In this document: one piece after another, positions 1-8,022 of the stretch
Layout of the letters: each line of letters opens with the position of its first letter
Numbering within the stretch: the first letter of the stretch is position 1
The notes under the pieces: generated by a model
The model's input: only the letters and a program-made list of their open reading frames with translations
What the model was told of the DNA's origin: nothing
The model's database searches: none
Assembly (NCBI GenBank): GCA_963769715.1
Contig: CAVYNE010000006.1
Coordinates: forward strand, 186,001-250,000
Source of the DNA: Palsa-504 sp963769715
GTDB taxonomy: Bacteria > Actinomycetota > Actinomycetes > Streptosporangiales > Streptosporangiaceae
Length of the DNA: 64,000 nt
Reading direction: 5' to 3'
Program-made: the position numbers and the translations under genes

Positions 1-2
1 CC

Positions 3-293
3 AGGGACGACTACCCGGGCATGTCGCCGGAATGGCGGCAGGTGAACCTGATCTGCTCGCTGAACGCCGGCGGCGGCGTGACGCTGCGGCAGCAGCCGAT
101 GGAGCCCATGCGGACGGACCTGCTCGAGCTGTTCGACATCGCCGAGCTGAAGAAGTACATGACCGAGGAAGAGCTGGCTGGCCTGCCTGGTGCGGCTGAG
201 ACCGCCGCGGAGGAGACACCGCCTTCCGCTCCGCCCGACGGCGCGCCTCCGGCACGACCAAGCGAAGCGCCCGCGAGGAAGGCAGGGAAATAG
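3..293 (+). CDS. sdhA: Succinate dehydrogenase/fumarate reductase flavoprotein subunit, C-terminal part (partial)
   Basis: The open frame enters from the left edge and stops at 291-293, so only the last 96 codons are visible. The segment around RDDYPGMSPEWRQVNL is typical of the C-terminal domain of SdhA/FrdA flavoproteins, which oxidise succinate to fumarate at the membrane with covalent FAD. The last 40 residues are a Pro/Ala/Glu-rich tail without recognisable fold. The sdhB start codon follows 4 bases after the stop, which fits co-transcription and supports the assignment. The FAD site and active-site residues lie outside the window, so the call rests on the C-terminal pattern and on the neighbour. 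Confidence 0.85.
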   Translation, partial: RDDYPGMSPEWRQVNLICSLNAGGGVTLRQQPMEPMRTDLLELFDIAELKKYMTEEELAGLPGAAETAAEETPPSAPPDGAPPARPSEAPARKAGK

Positions 294-297
294 AGCG

Positions 298-1119
298 ATG
301 AGCTACCAGGCTGCGCTGCGGGTATGGCGCGGGGACGCGGGCGCCGGGGCGCTCGAGGACTTCTCGGTCGAGGTCAACGAGGGCGAAGTCGTGCTCGACG
401 TGCTGCACCGGCTGCAGGCGACCCAGGCCAGCGACCTGGCCATCCGGTGGAACTGCAAAGCCGGTAAGTGCGGGTCGTGCTCGATGGAGATCAACGGCCG
501 GCCGCGGCTGGCCTGCATGACCCGGATGTCGGTCTTCACGCCGGAAGAGACGCTGACGATCACGCCGATGCGGACCTTCCCGGTAATCAGGGACCTGGTC
601 ACGGACGTGTCCTTCAACTACGCCAAGGCGCGGGAGATCCCGTCGTTCACCCCGCCGCCGTCGGTCAAGCCCGGCGAGTTCCGGATGCAGCAGGTCGACG
701 TGAACCGGTCGCAGGAGTTCCGCAAGTGCATTGAGTGCTTCCTGTGCCAGAACACCTGCCACGTGATCCGCGACCACCCCGAAAACGAGCGTCCCTTCGC
801 CGGGCCCCGGTTCCTGATGCGGATCGCCGAGCTCGAGATGCACCCGGCCGACACCGCCGACCGGCGCGAGATCGCCCAGGACGACTTCGGCCTCGGCTAC
901 TGCAACATCACCAAATGCTGCACCGAGGTATGCCCGGAACACATCAAGATCACCGACAACGCGCTGATCCCGCTGAAGGAACGGGTGGCCGGCCGCAAGT
1001 ACGACCCGCTGGTCTGGCTCGGCTCCAAGATCGGCCGCCGGACCGCCAAAGATACTCCCCCAGGGGGGTCTGGGGGGATGGGTTCCCCCCAGACTCGGAA
1101 GGTCCCGGACAAGACCTGA
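298..1119 (+). CDS. sdhB: Succinate dehydrogenase/fumarate reductase iron-sulfur subunit
   Basis: This 273-residue protein carries electrons from the flavin subunit to the membrane quinone site. The N-terminal plant-ferredoxin domain has the [2Fe-2S] ligands in CKAGKCGSCSMEI plus a later Cys (LACMTRM). The C-terminal domain has CIECFLCQNTCH for the [4Fe-4S] cluster and CNITKCCTEVCPEH for the other cluster. An in-frame start at 190 exists, but ATG 298 sits directly after sdhA and gives the expected family N-terminus. The tail after about residue 250 (DTPPGGSGGMGSPQTRK) is low-complexity and is encoded by a perfect inverted repeat (1068-1094), so the original C-terminus has probably been replaced or extended by a repeat element. 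No membrane-anchor gene (sdhC/D) follows. Confidence 0.95.
   Translation: MSYQAALRVWRGDAGAGALEDFSVEVNEGEVVLDVLHRLQATQASDLAIRWNCKAGKCGSCSMEINGRPRLACMTRMSVFTPEETLTITPMRTFPVIRDLVTDVSFNYAKAREIPSFTPPPSVKPGEFRMQQVDVNRSQEFRKCIECFLCQNTCHVIRDHPENERPFAGPRFLMRIAELEMHPADTADRREIAQDDFGLGYCNITKCCTEVCPEHIKITDNALIPLKERVAGRKYDPLVWLGSKIGRRTAKDTPPGGSGGMGSPQTRKVPDKT
1068..1094. repeat. Perfect inverted repeat inside the sdhB 3' coding end
   Basis: The arms gtctgggggg (1068-1077) and ccccccagac (1085-1094) are exact reverse complements around a 7-base loop. A further run of six G lies just upstream at 1063-1068. The layout resembles the G-rich stem-loop repeats scattered through actinomycete genomes. Here it lies within the coding frame and specifies the Gly/Pro-rich end of SdhB. 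It could also act as a transcript 3' hairpin, but there is no T-tract. Confidence 0.8.
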
Positions 1120-1420
1120 CGTCAGGTCCCCTGGTTCTGTATCAAACGTCGGTTCTCCTGCTCATGTGTCAAAGGGCGTCATTTCCGGAGCCTTCCGGCT
1201 CATGATCATGCCGGATGCCGGGCGTGGCGCTCCGCACATGAAGACAGCATGAAACCGGGCGGAACGGGCCGGGCGCCGGGCTACGATGACTGGTGGCCTG
1301 GCCGGTGTTTACCCGCTGCGCTTGCCTGGGTGGGCGCGAGCGTGCCCGTGGCTCGCACCACGGTCGTTCGGTAGTAATGATCTTTGAGCTGGGTTGCGGA
1401 GCGGGGAGCGAAGGGCTGGC
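1120..1420. other. Intergenic region between sdhB and uppP
   Basis: No gene is supported here. A long antisense frame over this region and uppP has arginine/proline/histidine-rich composition typical of a shadow. A good Shine-Dalgarno-like aaggg lies at 1411-1415, six bases before the chosen uppP start. I see no convincing -35/-10 pair and no clear terminator. Confidence 0.5.
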
Positions 1421-2533
1421 ATGTCGCATCTGACCTACGTGGCGTCTATGGCGCATCTGACGAATACGGCGCCCGCGGTGCATCCGACGCACCTGACCTA
1501 CGCCGAAGCCGGGCTTGTCGGGCTTCTGCAGGGAATTACCGAACTGTTTCCGGTGTCCAGCCTGGGTCACGCCGTGCTCATCCCGGCGATCATCGGCGGG
1601 CAGTGGGCCACGGACCTGAACGTTTCGAAGGCCGAGTCGCCATATCTGGCGTTCATCGTCGGGCTGCACGTCGCGACGGCCGCCGCCATGATCCTCTTCT
1701 TCTGGCGGGACTGGGCGCGGATCATCCGGGCCTTCTTCGCCTCGGTCTGGCACGCCATCGCGCCCGCACCGGGCACCCGGCGATGGGAGCTCCAGGACAC
1801 CGACCAGAAGCTCGCCTGGATGATCATCCTGGCCACCATCCCGGTCGGCATCGCCGGGCTGCTGCTCGAGCACACGTTCCGTACCGTGTTCAGCAGGCCG
1901 CTGCTCACCGCGTCGTTCCTGTTCGTGAACGGGCTGATCCTGCTGGCCGGCGAGAGAGCGCGGCGGCGCGGCGCCGATGCCGAGGCGCAGCAGGTGGCCT
2001 TCGATGTCCAGATGGCGGCCGAGCGGCAGACGGCCAGCGTCGCGGCCGGCGGGCAGGGTCCGGTCGGAGGCGGCCGGCACTCGTCCGGGCAGCGGGCGTT
2101 CAAGCAGGAGCAGGCGAGCCTCGCGGTGCAGGCTGATCGCAGACTGACCGGCATCGGCTTCCTGAACGCCCTCGGCCTTGGCGCGATGCAGATCCTGGCG
2201 CTGCTGCCCGGCATCAGCCGGGACGGCATCGTCATGGTCAGCGGCATGTTCCGGGGGCTGTCCCGGCAGGACGCGGCCCGGTTCTCGTTCCTGCTGTCGG
2301 CTCCGGTCATCCTGGCGGCCGGCGTGCTGAAGATCGGCGACCTGACCGGGCCGTTGGGGGCCGGGATCCGGGGACAGGTGATCTTCGGCAGCGCGCTGTC
2401 CTTCATCGGCGCCTACCTCGCGCTCAGGTTCTTGGTCCGCTACTTCAGCAACCCCGCGCGCACGCTGACGCCGTTCGCGATCTACTGCCTGGTGGCAGGC
2501 CTGGGTGCCTTCATCATCCTGTCCGTGCGGTAA
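1421..2533 (+). CDS. uppP: Undecaprenyl-diphosphatase (BacA/UppP family)
   Basis: This polytopic membrane enzyme dephosphorylates undecaprenyl pyrophosphate and so recycles the lipid carrier for peptidoglycan and polysaccharide synthesis; excess gives bacitracin tolerance. Both signature blocks are present: QGITELFPVSSLGH near residue 35 (the E-x4-PVSS-x-GH motif) and LLPGISRDGIVMVSGMFRG in the second half, followed by RQDAARFSFLLSAPVI. ATG 1421 is preferred over GTG/ATG codons 27 bases upstream because of the aaggg motif six bases before it. At 370 residues it is about 90 longer than the E. coli enzyme. Much of the excess is a hydrophilic, Ala/Gln/Gly-rich insertion between the two halves (about residues 180-235). 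Confidence 0.93.
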   Translation: MSHLTYVASMAHLTNTAPAVHPTHLTYAEAGLVGLLQGITELFPVSSLGHAVLIPAIIGGQWATDLNVSKAESPYLAFIVGLHVATAAAMILFFWRDWARIIRAFFASVWHAIAPAPGTRRWELQDTDQKLAWMIILATIPVGIAGLLLEHTFRTVFSRPLLTASFLFVNGLILLAGERARRRGADAEAQQVAFDVQMAAERQTASVAAGGQGPVGGGRHSSGQRAFKQEQASLAVQADRRLTGIGFLNALGLGAMQILALLPGISRDGIVMVSGMFRGLSRQDAARFSFLLSAPVILAAGVLKIGDLTGPLGAGIRGQVIFGSALSFIGAYLALRFLVRYFSNPARTLTPFAIYCLVAGLGAFIILSVR

Positions 2534-2537
2534 GGCC

Positions 2538-3449
2538 TTACGACCGGAGGGCGGCGAGCACGCGGGCGGCCATGACCTGTTCACCGCGGCGGTTCGGGTG
2601 GAACGGGTAGGCCAGCGAGGTCGGGATCAGCCCTTCGACGTCCTTGACCGCCGGGGGTTGGCAGGCGTCGTGGCCGGTGGTCGCCGGGTAGGTGTCGATG
2701 AACGTCGCGCCGTTCGCGGCCGCGGTGCGCGCCAGCACCTGGTTGAGGCTGGTCTCGACGCCGCGCAGGTAGGGCAGGTCACCGAAGGCGAAAGGCACCT
2801 CGGGCCAGCAGCCGTCGCCCCGGCTGGGCAGGATGTCCGGGTAGCCGACCAGCAGCACCCGGGCGAGCGGCGCCCGGGCGTGGATTCCCCGCAGGACCGC
2901 GGCCACCTTCGGCGCTGTCGCGTTGATCGCGGCGGCGAGGCGGTCGGTGCCGCCCGCCGTGTAGTGCCGCTGGCACGGATCGCCGAACAGGTCAGTCAGG
3001 CTCAGCGCGGCACAGGTCTCCATGACGCCGACGAACCCCACGTCGTCGCCGCCGATCGTCAGCGTGACCACCGAGTCATCGGCCGCCAGGGACCTGAACT
3101 GCGGCGGATTGGTGCCGCCCAGGACCGGCTCCGGCTGGGTCATGCTCTTGGTGGTGGCGCTGGTGCAGGTGGCGTCGATGTACCTGGTGGCATGCAGGGC
3201 GGCGGCGACGTCAGCACCGTAGTCATGACTGGATCGCAGGCACCCGGCCGGGGTGCCCGACGGGCTGGCCGGGATCAGGTTCCCCGCGGCGAAGGAATCG
3301 CCGAGCGCCACGAACGGCCCGCCGAGGGATCCCCCGGCCGTCGAGCCCGGCCGTAGCTGGGCGGCCAGCGCCGGGACTGCCGTTCCCAGGGCCGCAGCGA
3401 CGATTAGAGCGGTGCCCGCCAGGCGCAGGCGCCTGAAGCCGTTCCGCAT
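2538..3449 (-). CDS. Secreted SGNH/GDSL-type hydrolase
   Basis: This 303-residue secreted esterase/lipase-like protein starts with a signal peptide (RLRLAGTALIVAAALGTAVP, cleavage near ALAA). SGNH blocks are visible: GDSFAAG (block I, catalytic Ser), GGDDVGF (block III; Asp replaces the usual Asn) and YPFHPNRRGEQ (catalytic His in HPN). Six or more Cys residues suggest disulfides, as in Streptomyces extracellular lipases. The ATG at 3449 has aaggag seven bases upstream; the frame is open further upstream but overlaps the neighbouring gene. It lies about 100 bases after the NlpC/P60 gene on the same strand and may be the last gene of that operon. The substrate is unknown. Confidence 0.88.
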   Translation of the reverse strand: MRNGFRRLRLAGTALIVAAALGTAVPALAAQLRPGSTAGGSLGGPFVALGDSFAAGNLIPASPSGTPAGCLRSSHDYGADVAAALHATRYIDATCTSATTKSMTQPEPVLGGTNPPQFRSLAADDSVVTLTIGGDDVGFVGVMETCAALSLTDLFGDPCQRHYTAGGTDRLAAAINATAPKVAAVLRGIHARAPLARVLLVGYPDILPSRGDGCWPEVPFAFGDLPYLRGVETSLNQVLARTAAANGATFIDTYPATTGHDACQPPAVKDVEGLIPTSLAYPFHPNRRGEQVMAARVLAALRS

Positions 3450-3550
3450 GCAAGGACTCCTTCTCGCGCCGGTGGCTACCTTAGGTGGGTCACTCCTTGC
3501 GAACGGTATATCACCAACGGCACATCCGGGTTGAGAACCCACCAAACCGG

Positions 3551-4807
3551 TCAACCAGAGGCTCGTGAGGACGGAGAGACGGCGGTGCCCGGGGTAGGCA
3601 TGCCGCCCGCCGAAGGCGCGGTCGACGCGACCGGAGAGGCTGGGTTGGCTGGGCTGGCTGGGCTGGCTGGGTTGGCTCCGGCCTGAGCCCAGGGCTGGGT
3701 GAAACCGATCGCCCCGCGGCCGGTGTAGCTGGCGATGCGGACCGGGAAGCCCGTCGCGTAGGCCTCGATCATCTTCCCGTTCCCGATGACCAGGCCGACG
3801 TGCCCCGGAGACGTGGGGGTACCGTCTGCGCCGGCGAAGAACACCAGGTCCCCCGGCCGCACCGAAGAGGCAGGCACGCGCTGCTCGGTCGCCCACTGCG
3901 CCTGCGAGGTCCGCGCGATGCTGATTCCGGCCGCCCGGTAGGCCATCATGACCAGGCCGGAGCAGTCGAAGGCGTCCGGCCCGGTGCCACCCCACAGGTA
4001 CGGCTTGCCGAGCTGCTGCGCCGCGAACGTGATGGCGGTGGCTACCGCCTGGGTCGGCGCCTGGACGGCGGGAATGCCCCCGGTCGTGGTGGCGCAGCCG
4101 GCCACCGAACTGCCCGACGGCAGCTGCGCGGAGACCACGGAGAAGCTGCCGCCGGCGTACTGGCCCGCGTAGTACAGCACGCTCTGCACATAGGACTGCA
4201 GGTGGTTGTAGGCGAAGATCGCCCCCGACGGGTCGGTCTGGACCTGGAACTCGAGCAGGTACTTAGCCGCGCCCGCGATCGCGTCGGCGGGGTTGTAGAC
4301 GTCCGCGTTCGGGCCGCCGTCCTCGTCGGTGGCCACGCCGTTGACCACCTGGCTGCCCGGGTGGACTGGCGCTCCGCCCCAGGTGTTGCCGGCCGCGCCG
4401 CCGATCCCGATCTGCATCGGCCCGGCCGCGCCGAAGCCGTTCTGCCCGCTGTGCACGCCGGGCAGGGTGGTCTGGCCGTTGTCGCTTTCCACCGTCCCGA
4501 TGCCGGCCAGGATCGTCCACGGCACGCCGTACTGCTGCCCGACCTTCTTGTACCAGAACAGGTAGTTGGCCGGGATCGACTTGGCCTTGGCGCTGCCAGT
4601 CGGCTGGCCGGCCGTGCCGGTCTGCTGGCCTGAGCAGCCGGCGCCCGCCGCGAAGAACGCGTTGGTTCCGATCAGGATGGGCACGGCCAGCAGGCCGAGC
4701 CCGACGACACCCACGAGCCCGATGATGCCGAGCACGAGGACCCGCGGGGCCCGCTGCTCCCTGGTGCCCGGTTGCGTCTCGGTCCGGGTGAGGAGCCTGT
4801 CCGTCAT
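3551..4807 (-). CDS. TcpG/VirB1-like cell-wall hydrolase: lytic transglycosylase-like plus NlpC/P60 domains
   Basis: This 418-residue protein is probably a bifunctional peptidoglycan hydrolase that opens the wall for the secretion/conjugation apparatus encoded upstream. Residues about 24-46 form one membrane anchor (VLGIIGLVGVVGLGLLAVPI). Residues about 75-190 look like an SLT-type transglycosylase domain (ILAGIGTVESDNG with the candidate catalytic Glu, GPMQIG). Residues about 265-380 are NlpC/P60 (DCSGLVMMAYRAAG catalytic Cys, SPGHVGLVIG catalytic His). The C-terminal PASPASPANPAS tail comes from a 9-bp tandem repeat. Its ATG overlaps the stop of the upstream gene (ATGA), implying translational coupling. 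The two-domain layout matches the wall hydrolases of Tn916 and pCW3. Confidence 0.88.
   Translation of the reverse strand: MTDRLLTRTETQPGTREQRAPRVLVLGIIGLVGVVGLGLLAVPILIGTNAFFAAGAGCSGQQTGTAGQPTGSAKAKSIPANYLFWYKKVGQQYGVPWTILAGIGTVESDNGQTTLPGVHSGQNGFGAAGPMQIGIGGAAGNTWGGAPVHPGSQVVNGVATDEDGGPNADVYNPADAIAGAAKYLLEFQVQTDPSGAIFAYNHLQSYVQSVLYYAGQYAGGSFSVVSAQLPSGSSVAGCATTTGGIPAVQAPTQAVATAITFAAQQLGKPYLWGGTGPDAFDCSGLVMMAYRAAGISIARTSQAQWATEQRVPASSVRPGDLVFFAGADGTPTSPGHVGLVIGNGKMIEAYATGFPVRIASYTGRGAIGFTQPWAQAGANPASPASPANPASPVASTAPSAGGMPTPGTAVSPSSRASG
3639..3677. repeat. 9-bp tandem repeat (gctggg[ct]tg) in the wall-hydrolase 3' end
   Basis: About four copies of a gctgggctg-like unit encode the PASPASPANPAS segment on the minus strand. 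It is a coding microsatellite likely to vary in copy number. Confidence 0.7.
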
Positions 4808-5466
4808 GGCTGGCCCACGTTTGCGAGCTCGATGTCATTGACTTGCCAGCTGGTGCCCGAGCCGGTGACGGTGATCGCGTACTGTTCGCTGGCGTTGCTA
4901 GTGCCGTGCGAGGTGACCAGGTGCTGCCCCGCGGTGACGATGAACGTCAGGCTCGACGGGCCGAAGGTCCGCAGCGAGTCGATCACCGCGGTCCCGGTGG
5001 ACACCTGTTTCTGGGCGGCCCTGACCTTGGCCACTCCCGGGGTCGCGTACAGGCCCCGCAGCGTGGTGGCCAGCTGCCCGGTGATCAGGCCGCTCATCGT
5101 GCCGACGTAGCCGGAAGGGCTCTCAGTGTAGGAGTAGGTGTTGTAGTCGGCGCCGAACTTCACCGTCACCGCGGCGGCCGCGGCCAGGCCCTGCTGGGTG
5201 AACGGCAGCCAAGAGTAGATGTTCACGGTCCCGCTCGCGGCGGGTGAAGGCGTCACCGTGGCGGGCGCGGCCCCTTGGGGTACTTGGGACGCCGGGACCG
5301 ACCCGGGCCCCGACGACCCGGGCCCAGACGGCGCGAGCGAGGTGGCCGCCTGGGCGGCCCCGTGCGAGTGGCTGATCTTAGGCAGGATGAGCCAGTAGCC
5401 GAGCGCGGCCAGCACCACGACGACCAGGACGAAGACGGCCTTCTGCTGGCCGGGACTGAGATCCAC
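4804..5466 (-). CDS. Single-pass membrane protein with NTF2-like (VirB8-like) ectodomain
   Basis: This 220-residue protein starts at GTG 5466, 14 bases after the upstream stop. Structure seen: a short cytoplasmic N-terminus, one membrane helix (AVFVLVVVVLAALGYWLIL), a Ser/Pro/Gly/Ala linker (residues about 30-70), then a domain ending in TSWQVNDIELANV. That ending is typical of NTF2-fold domains in conjugation proteins of the VirB8/TcpC class. The role is inferred from fold and position: a small scaffold component of the type IV-like apparatus. It is additional to the TcpC-like protein at 13891-14952. Its stop overlaps the next start (ATGA). Confidence 0.6.
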   Translation of the reverse strand: MDLSPGQQKAVFVLVVVVLAALGYWLILPKISHSHGAAQAATSLAPSGPGSSGPGSVPASQVPQGAAPATVTPSPAASGTVNIYSWLPFTQQGLAAAAAVTVKFGADYNTYSYTESPSGYVGTMSGLITGQLATTLRGLYATPGVAKVRAAQKQVSTGTAVIDSLRTFGPSSLTFIVTAGQHLVTSHGTSNASEQYAITVTGSGTSWQVNDIELANVGQP

Positions 5467-5480
5467 GGTGCCCCGCCCGC

Positions 5481-7997
5481 TTACTTGTCCCGCCGTATCG
5501 GGCGCAGCCAGAACGGCGTGGCTGGCGGTTCGTCCTGGCCGTGGCCGTTGGACGACGGCTTGCCACCGGTGTCGGCGGGCTCGGCGGGGATTGGGGTCGG
5601 GGTCGGGGTCGGCCTCGGCCCGGCGCCTGACCGGCCTCGTACCGGCCGGGCGCCCGCGGCAGGCCATCCGCTGGCCGGCCAGGCCGGGCCAGAGCCGGCC
5701 AATCCGCTGCCCCGGCCCGAACCGCCGCCGGTGATGGGCGGCGCGGACCCTCGGTCACCCGAGCGCGCCTGGCTCCTGACCGGCCCGGAGGAGGCCGGGG
5801 AGGCGCTGGACGCGGCCCGGGGGCGCGCGCTCGGGCCCGCGCCCGCGGAGCGCCCGGCGCCGCGTGACCAGCCGGAGGCTGCGCCTGCCGACCCGTTTGA
5901 CTCAGTGCCGTTCGGCCGGGGTGGCAGGTCGAGGGGCGGCGCGGCCCGTCCGCCGCCGCTGTCGGCCTCGGTCACGTTCCTGGCCCGCGCCGAGCCGGGG
6001 CCGCTGCCCCCGGCCACGACCCGGCGTGAGCCCGAGCTCACCTCGGCGTCGCCGTCGGCCGGAGGCGGCGCGTCCGGCCGGAGCCGCGAGGCGTAGGCAT
6101 CGCCGGCCCCGGCCGCAGCCGCGCCGGCCGCCGCGGCGTCGGCGGGCGCCGCGGTGCTCGCGGCCACCCCGGCCGCCGAGTCGGCCGCGATCGCGGCCGC
6201 CTGACCGGGGTTCCTGCGCGCCCACCGGGCGGCCCGGTAGCCGGCCATCCCGGGGACGGCCGCGGTGGCGGCGTCCAGCGTCGACCTGCGGAAGGTGGCG
6301 CTCGCTTCGCGCAGGCTGTACTCGGCCCGCTCGGTCGAGCCGATCGTGCCGTAGCCGACGGCGGAGAACAGGTGGCTGAAGGGCTTGCGGTAGATGAACA
6401 CGGCCACCGTGACCAGGGCGATCATCAGGATCTTCAGCGCCCAGGGCAGTACCGAGTCGGCCGTCCCCATGATCAGCGAGTAGCAGTAAAGCAGCACGCT
6501 GAGCACGATCGCGATCGCCACCTGTTTCATCAGGACGCCGACGAGCATCTCGAACCAGCGGATGGCGATGACCCGGCCGAACCCGGGATGGGTCCCGATG
6601 ATCAAGAAGAACGGCCCGGCCACCAGCAGCAGCAGGAAGCCCAGCTTGAGCACGATCAGCGTCAGCGCGATCAGCAAGATGAGCAGGCCGGCCACCAGCG
6701 CGGCGAACATCGCGGCGAAGGCGATCTCGAGCCGGGTCGTCCACTGGTTGCCCTGGAACAGGGGATAGATGGCCGGGTCATTCTGCTGCATGGCGGTCGC
6801 GATGCCCGTGTAGGTGGCCTGCTTGGCCTGGATCAGCGAGGCGCTCGGGGTCTCGTTGGCCGCGATCGCCTGCGCCCACAGCAGCTGCCGGCCGTAGGTG
6901 TCCACCACGGTCTTGGCGCCGTTGCCGGTCGCGTACGCGGTGGTGCCGAGCTCCCCGTAGAGCCACGGCTTGCACACCAGAACCGACCACAGCTCGTTGG
7001 CGTTCTCGTCCACCAGCCCGTTACCCGAGGTGAAGGCGAAGTTGCCGGTCACGCTCTGCGGGTCGCCCGCCGCCACCGGCAGGCAGTTGCTTCCAGCCGG
7101 GGTGGGCAGCTTGGAGAACGCGGTGTTGAGCACCCCGGTGACGCCGTTGGAGACGGTGGTCCCGACCCCGGTGAAGTCGGCCGGCTTGCCGATCAGCGCG
7201 ATGGCGGCCACGGTGGCCACCACCATCCACAGCGTGCCCTCGATGGTCCGGGTGGCGCGCTTACGGATCAGCCCCTGCCAGGCCAGCCAGATCGCACCGA
7301 GGATGACCACCGGCGCCAGGTAGGGGAAGTAGATGGCGTTGCCGAGCGCGCTGATCAGCCGGTCGACGGCGTTCTGCAGCCAGGTCAAGATGTTGTTCCC
7401 CGCCGCGGACTGGTAGACGGTGATGGTCACCCGGTCCACGGATTTGGCCGCGTCGAAGACCATCCCGGCGACGTTGTTACCGACCAGCGAGGTCATATCG
7501 GAACACTGCAGGCCGTGGGCGGCCCAGAACTGGCCGGCGATCCCGTAGTTGTCGTACAGCGTCTTTCCGCCTGCTGCCGAAGCTGGCGGTTCGATCATCG
7601 CGTCGATGCCGCCGGTGGCCTGCTCGGGCTGCGGGATCGACGGCGTGCAGATGTTGTTCAGGTCGCCGACGATCCCGCTCGAGCCCTGGGCGCACAGCCC
7701 GACCAGGCCGCCGATGTCCCCGATGCCCGGCACCTGGCACACCCCACTGGGTGCTTGGGGTGCGGCCGGGGTGAGGTTGACGGTCAGCCTGTCCGGGGAG
7801 GCGGTCGCGTGGGTCGCGTGGGTCGCGGTGGTCGCGTGGGTCGCGGTGGTAGCCGCCAGCGCGGGCGTGGAGATCGCGAGGCCGGCCACGGCGAGCAGCA
7901 GCGCCAGGATAAGCCAGCGTGGAATGTGGCGGCTGGACGACTGAGAGTCAGCACTGTCTCTCCCGGCAGGTTCGGGAGAGGCTGGCGAGGTAGCCAT
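5481..7997 (-). CDS. VirB6/TrbL/TcpH-like polytopic membrane protein of a type IV secretion-like system
   Basis: This 838-residue protein has a signal-peptide-like N-terminus (WLILALLLAVAGLAISTPAL), then a Thr/Ala/His repeat from a 9-bp tandem repeat (7804-7850). An extracytoplasmic region with several Cys residues follows. Next come about six membrane helices, including FAALVAGLLILLIALTLIVL and ALKILMIALVTVAVFIY, and a roughly 250-residue cytoplasmic Ala/Pro/Gly/Ser-rich tail. Central multi-helix cores with long tails are characteristic of VirB6/TrbL and TcpH, which form the inner-membrane channel. ATG 7997 is chosen because the reading frame upstream becomes Arg-rich and an aggag motif lies 10 bases before it. 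It sits directly downstream of the VirB4-like ATPase, the usual order. Confidence 0.82.
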   Translation of the reverse strand: MATSPASPEPAGRDSADSQSSSRHIPRWLILALLLAVAGLAISTPALAATTATHATTATHATHATASPDRLTVNLTPAAPQAPSGVCQVPGIGDIGGLVGLCAQGSSGIVGDLNNICTPSIPQPEQATGGIDAMIEPPASAAGGKTLYDNYGIAGQFWAAHGLQCSDMTSLVGNNVAGMVFDAAKSVDRVTITVYQSAAGNNILTWLQNAVDRLISALGNAIYFPYLAPVVILGAIWLAWQGLIRKRATRTIEGTLWMVVATVAAIALIGKPADFTGVGTTVSNGVTGVLNTAFSKLPTPAGSNCLPVAAGDPQSVTGNFAFTSGNGLVDENANELWSVLVCKPWLYGELGTTAYATGNGAKTVVDTYGRQLLWAQAIAANETPSASLIQAKQATYTGIATAMQQNDPAIYPLFQGNQWTTRLEIAFAAMFAALVAGLLILLIALTLIVLKLGFLLLLVAGPFFLIIGTHPGFGRVIAIRWFEMLVGVLMKQVAIAIVLSVLLYCYSLIMGTADSVLPWALKILMIALVTVAVFIYRKPFSHLFSAVGYGTIGSTERAEYSLREASATFRRSTLDAATAAVPGMAGYRAARWARRNPGQAAAIAADSAAGVAASTAAPADAAAAGAAAAGAGDAYASRLRPDAPPPADGDAEVSSGSRRVVAGGSGPGSARARNVTEADSGGGRAAPPLDLPPRPNGTESNGSAGAASGWSRGAGRSAGAGPSARPRAASSASPASSGPVRSQARSGDRGSAPPITGGGSGRGSGLAGSGPAWPASGWPAAGARPVRGRSGAGPRPTPTPTPIPAEPADTGGKPSSNGHGQDEPPATPFWLRPIRRDK

Positions 7998-8022
7998 CTT
8001 TAGGGAGCTCCTGGTTCTGCGG

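Noticed and set aside
1169..2584. 471-codon antisense frame over uppP
   Set aside because: Composition is Arg/Gln/Pro-rich without any fold pattern; the plus strand carries both UppP signature motifs, so this is a GC-rich shadow.
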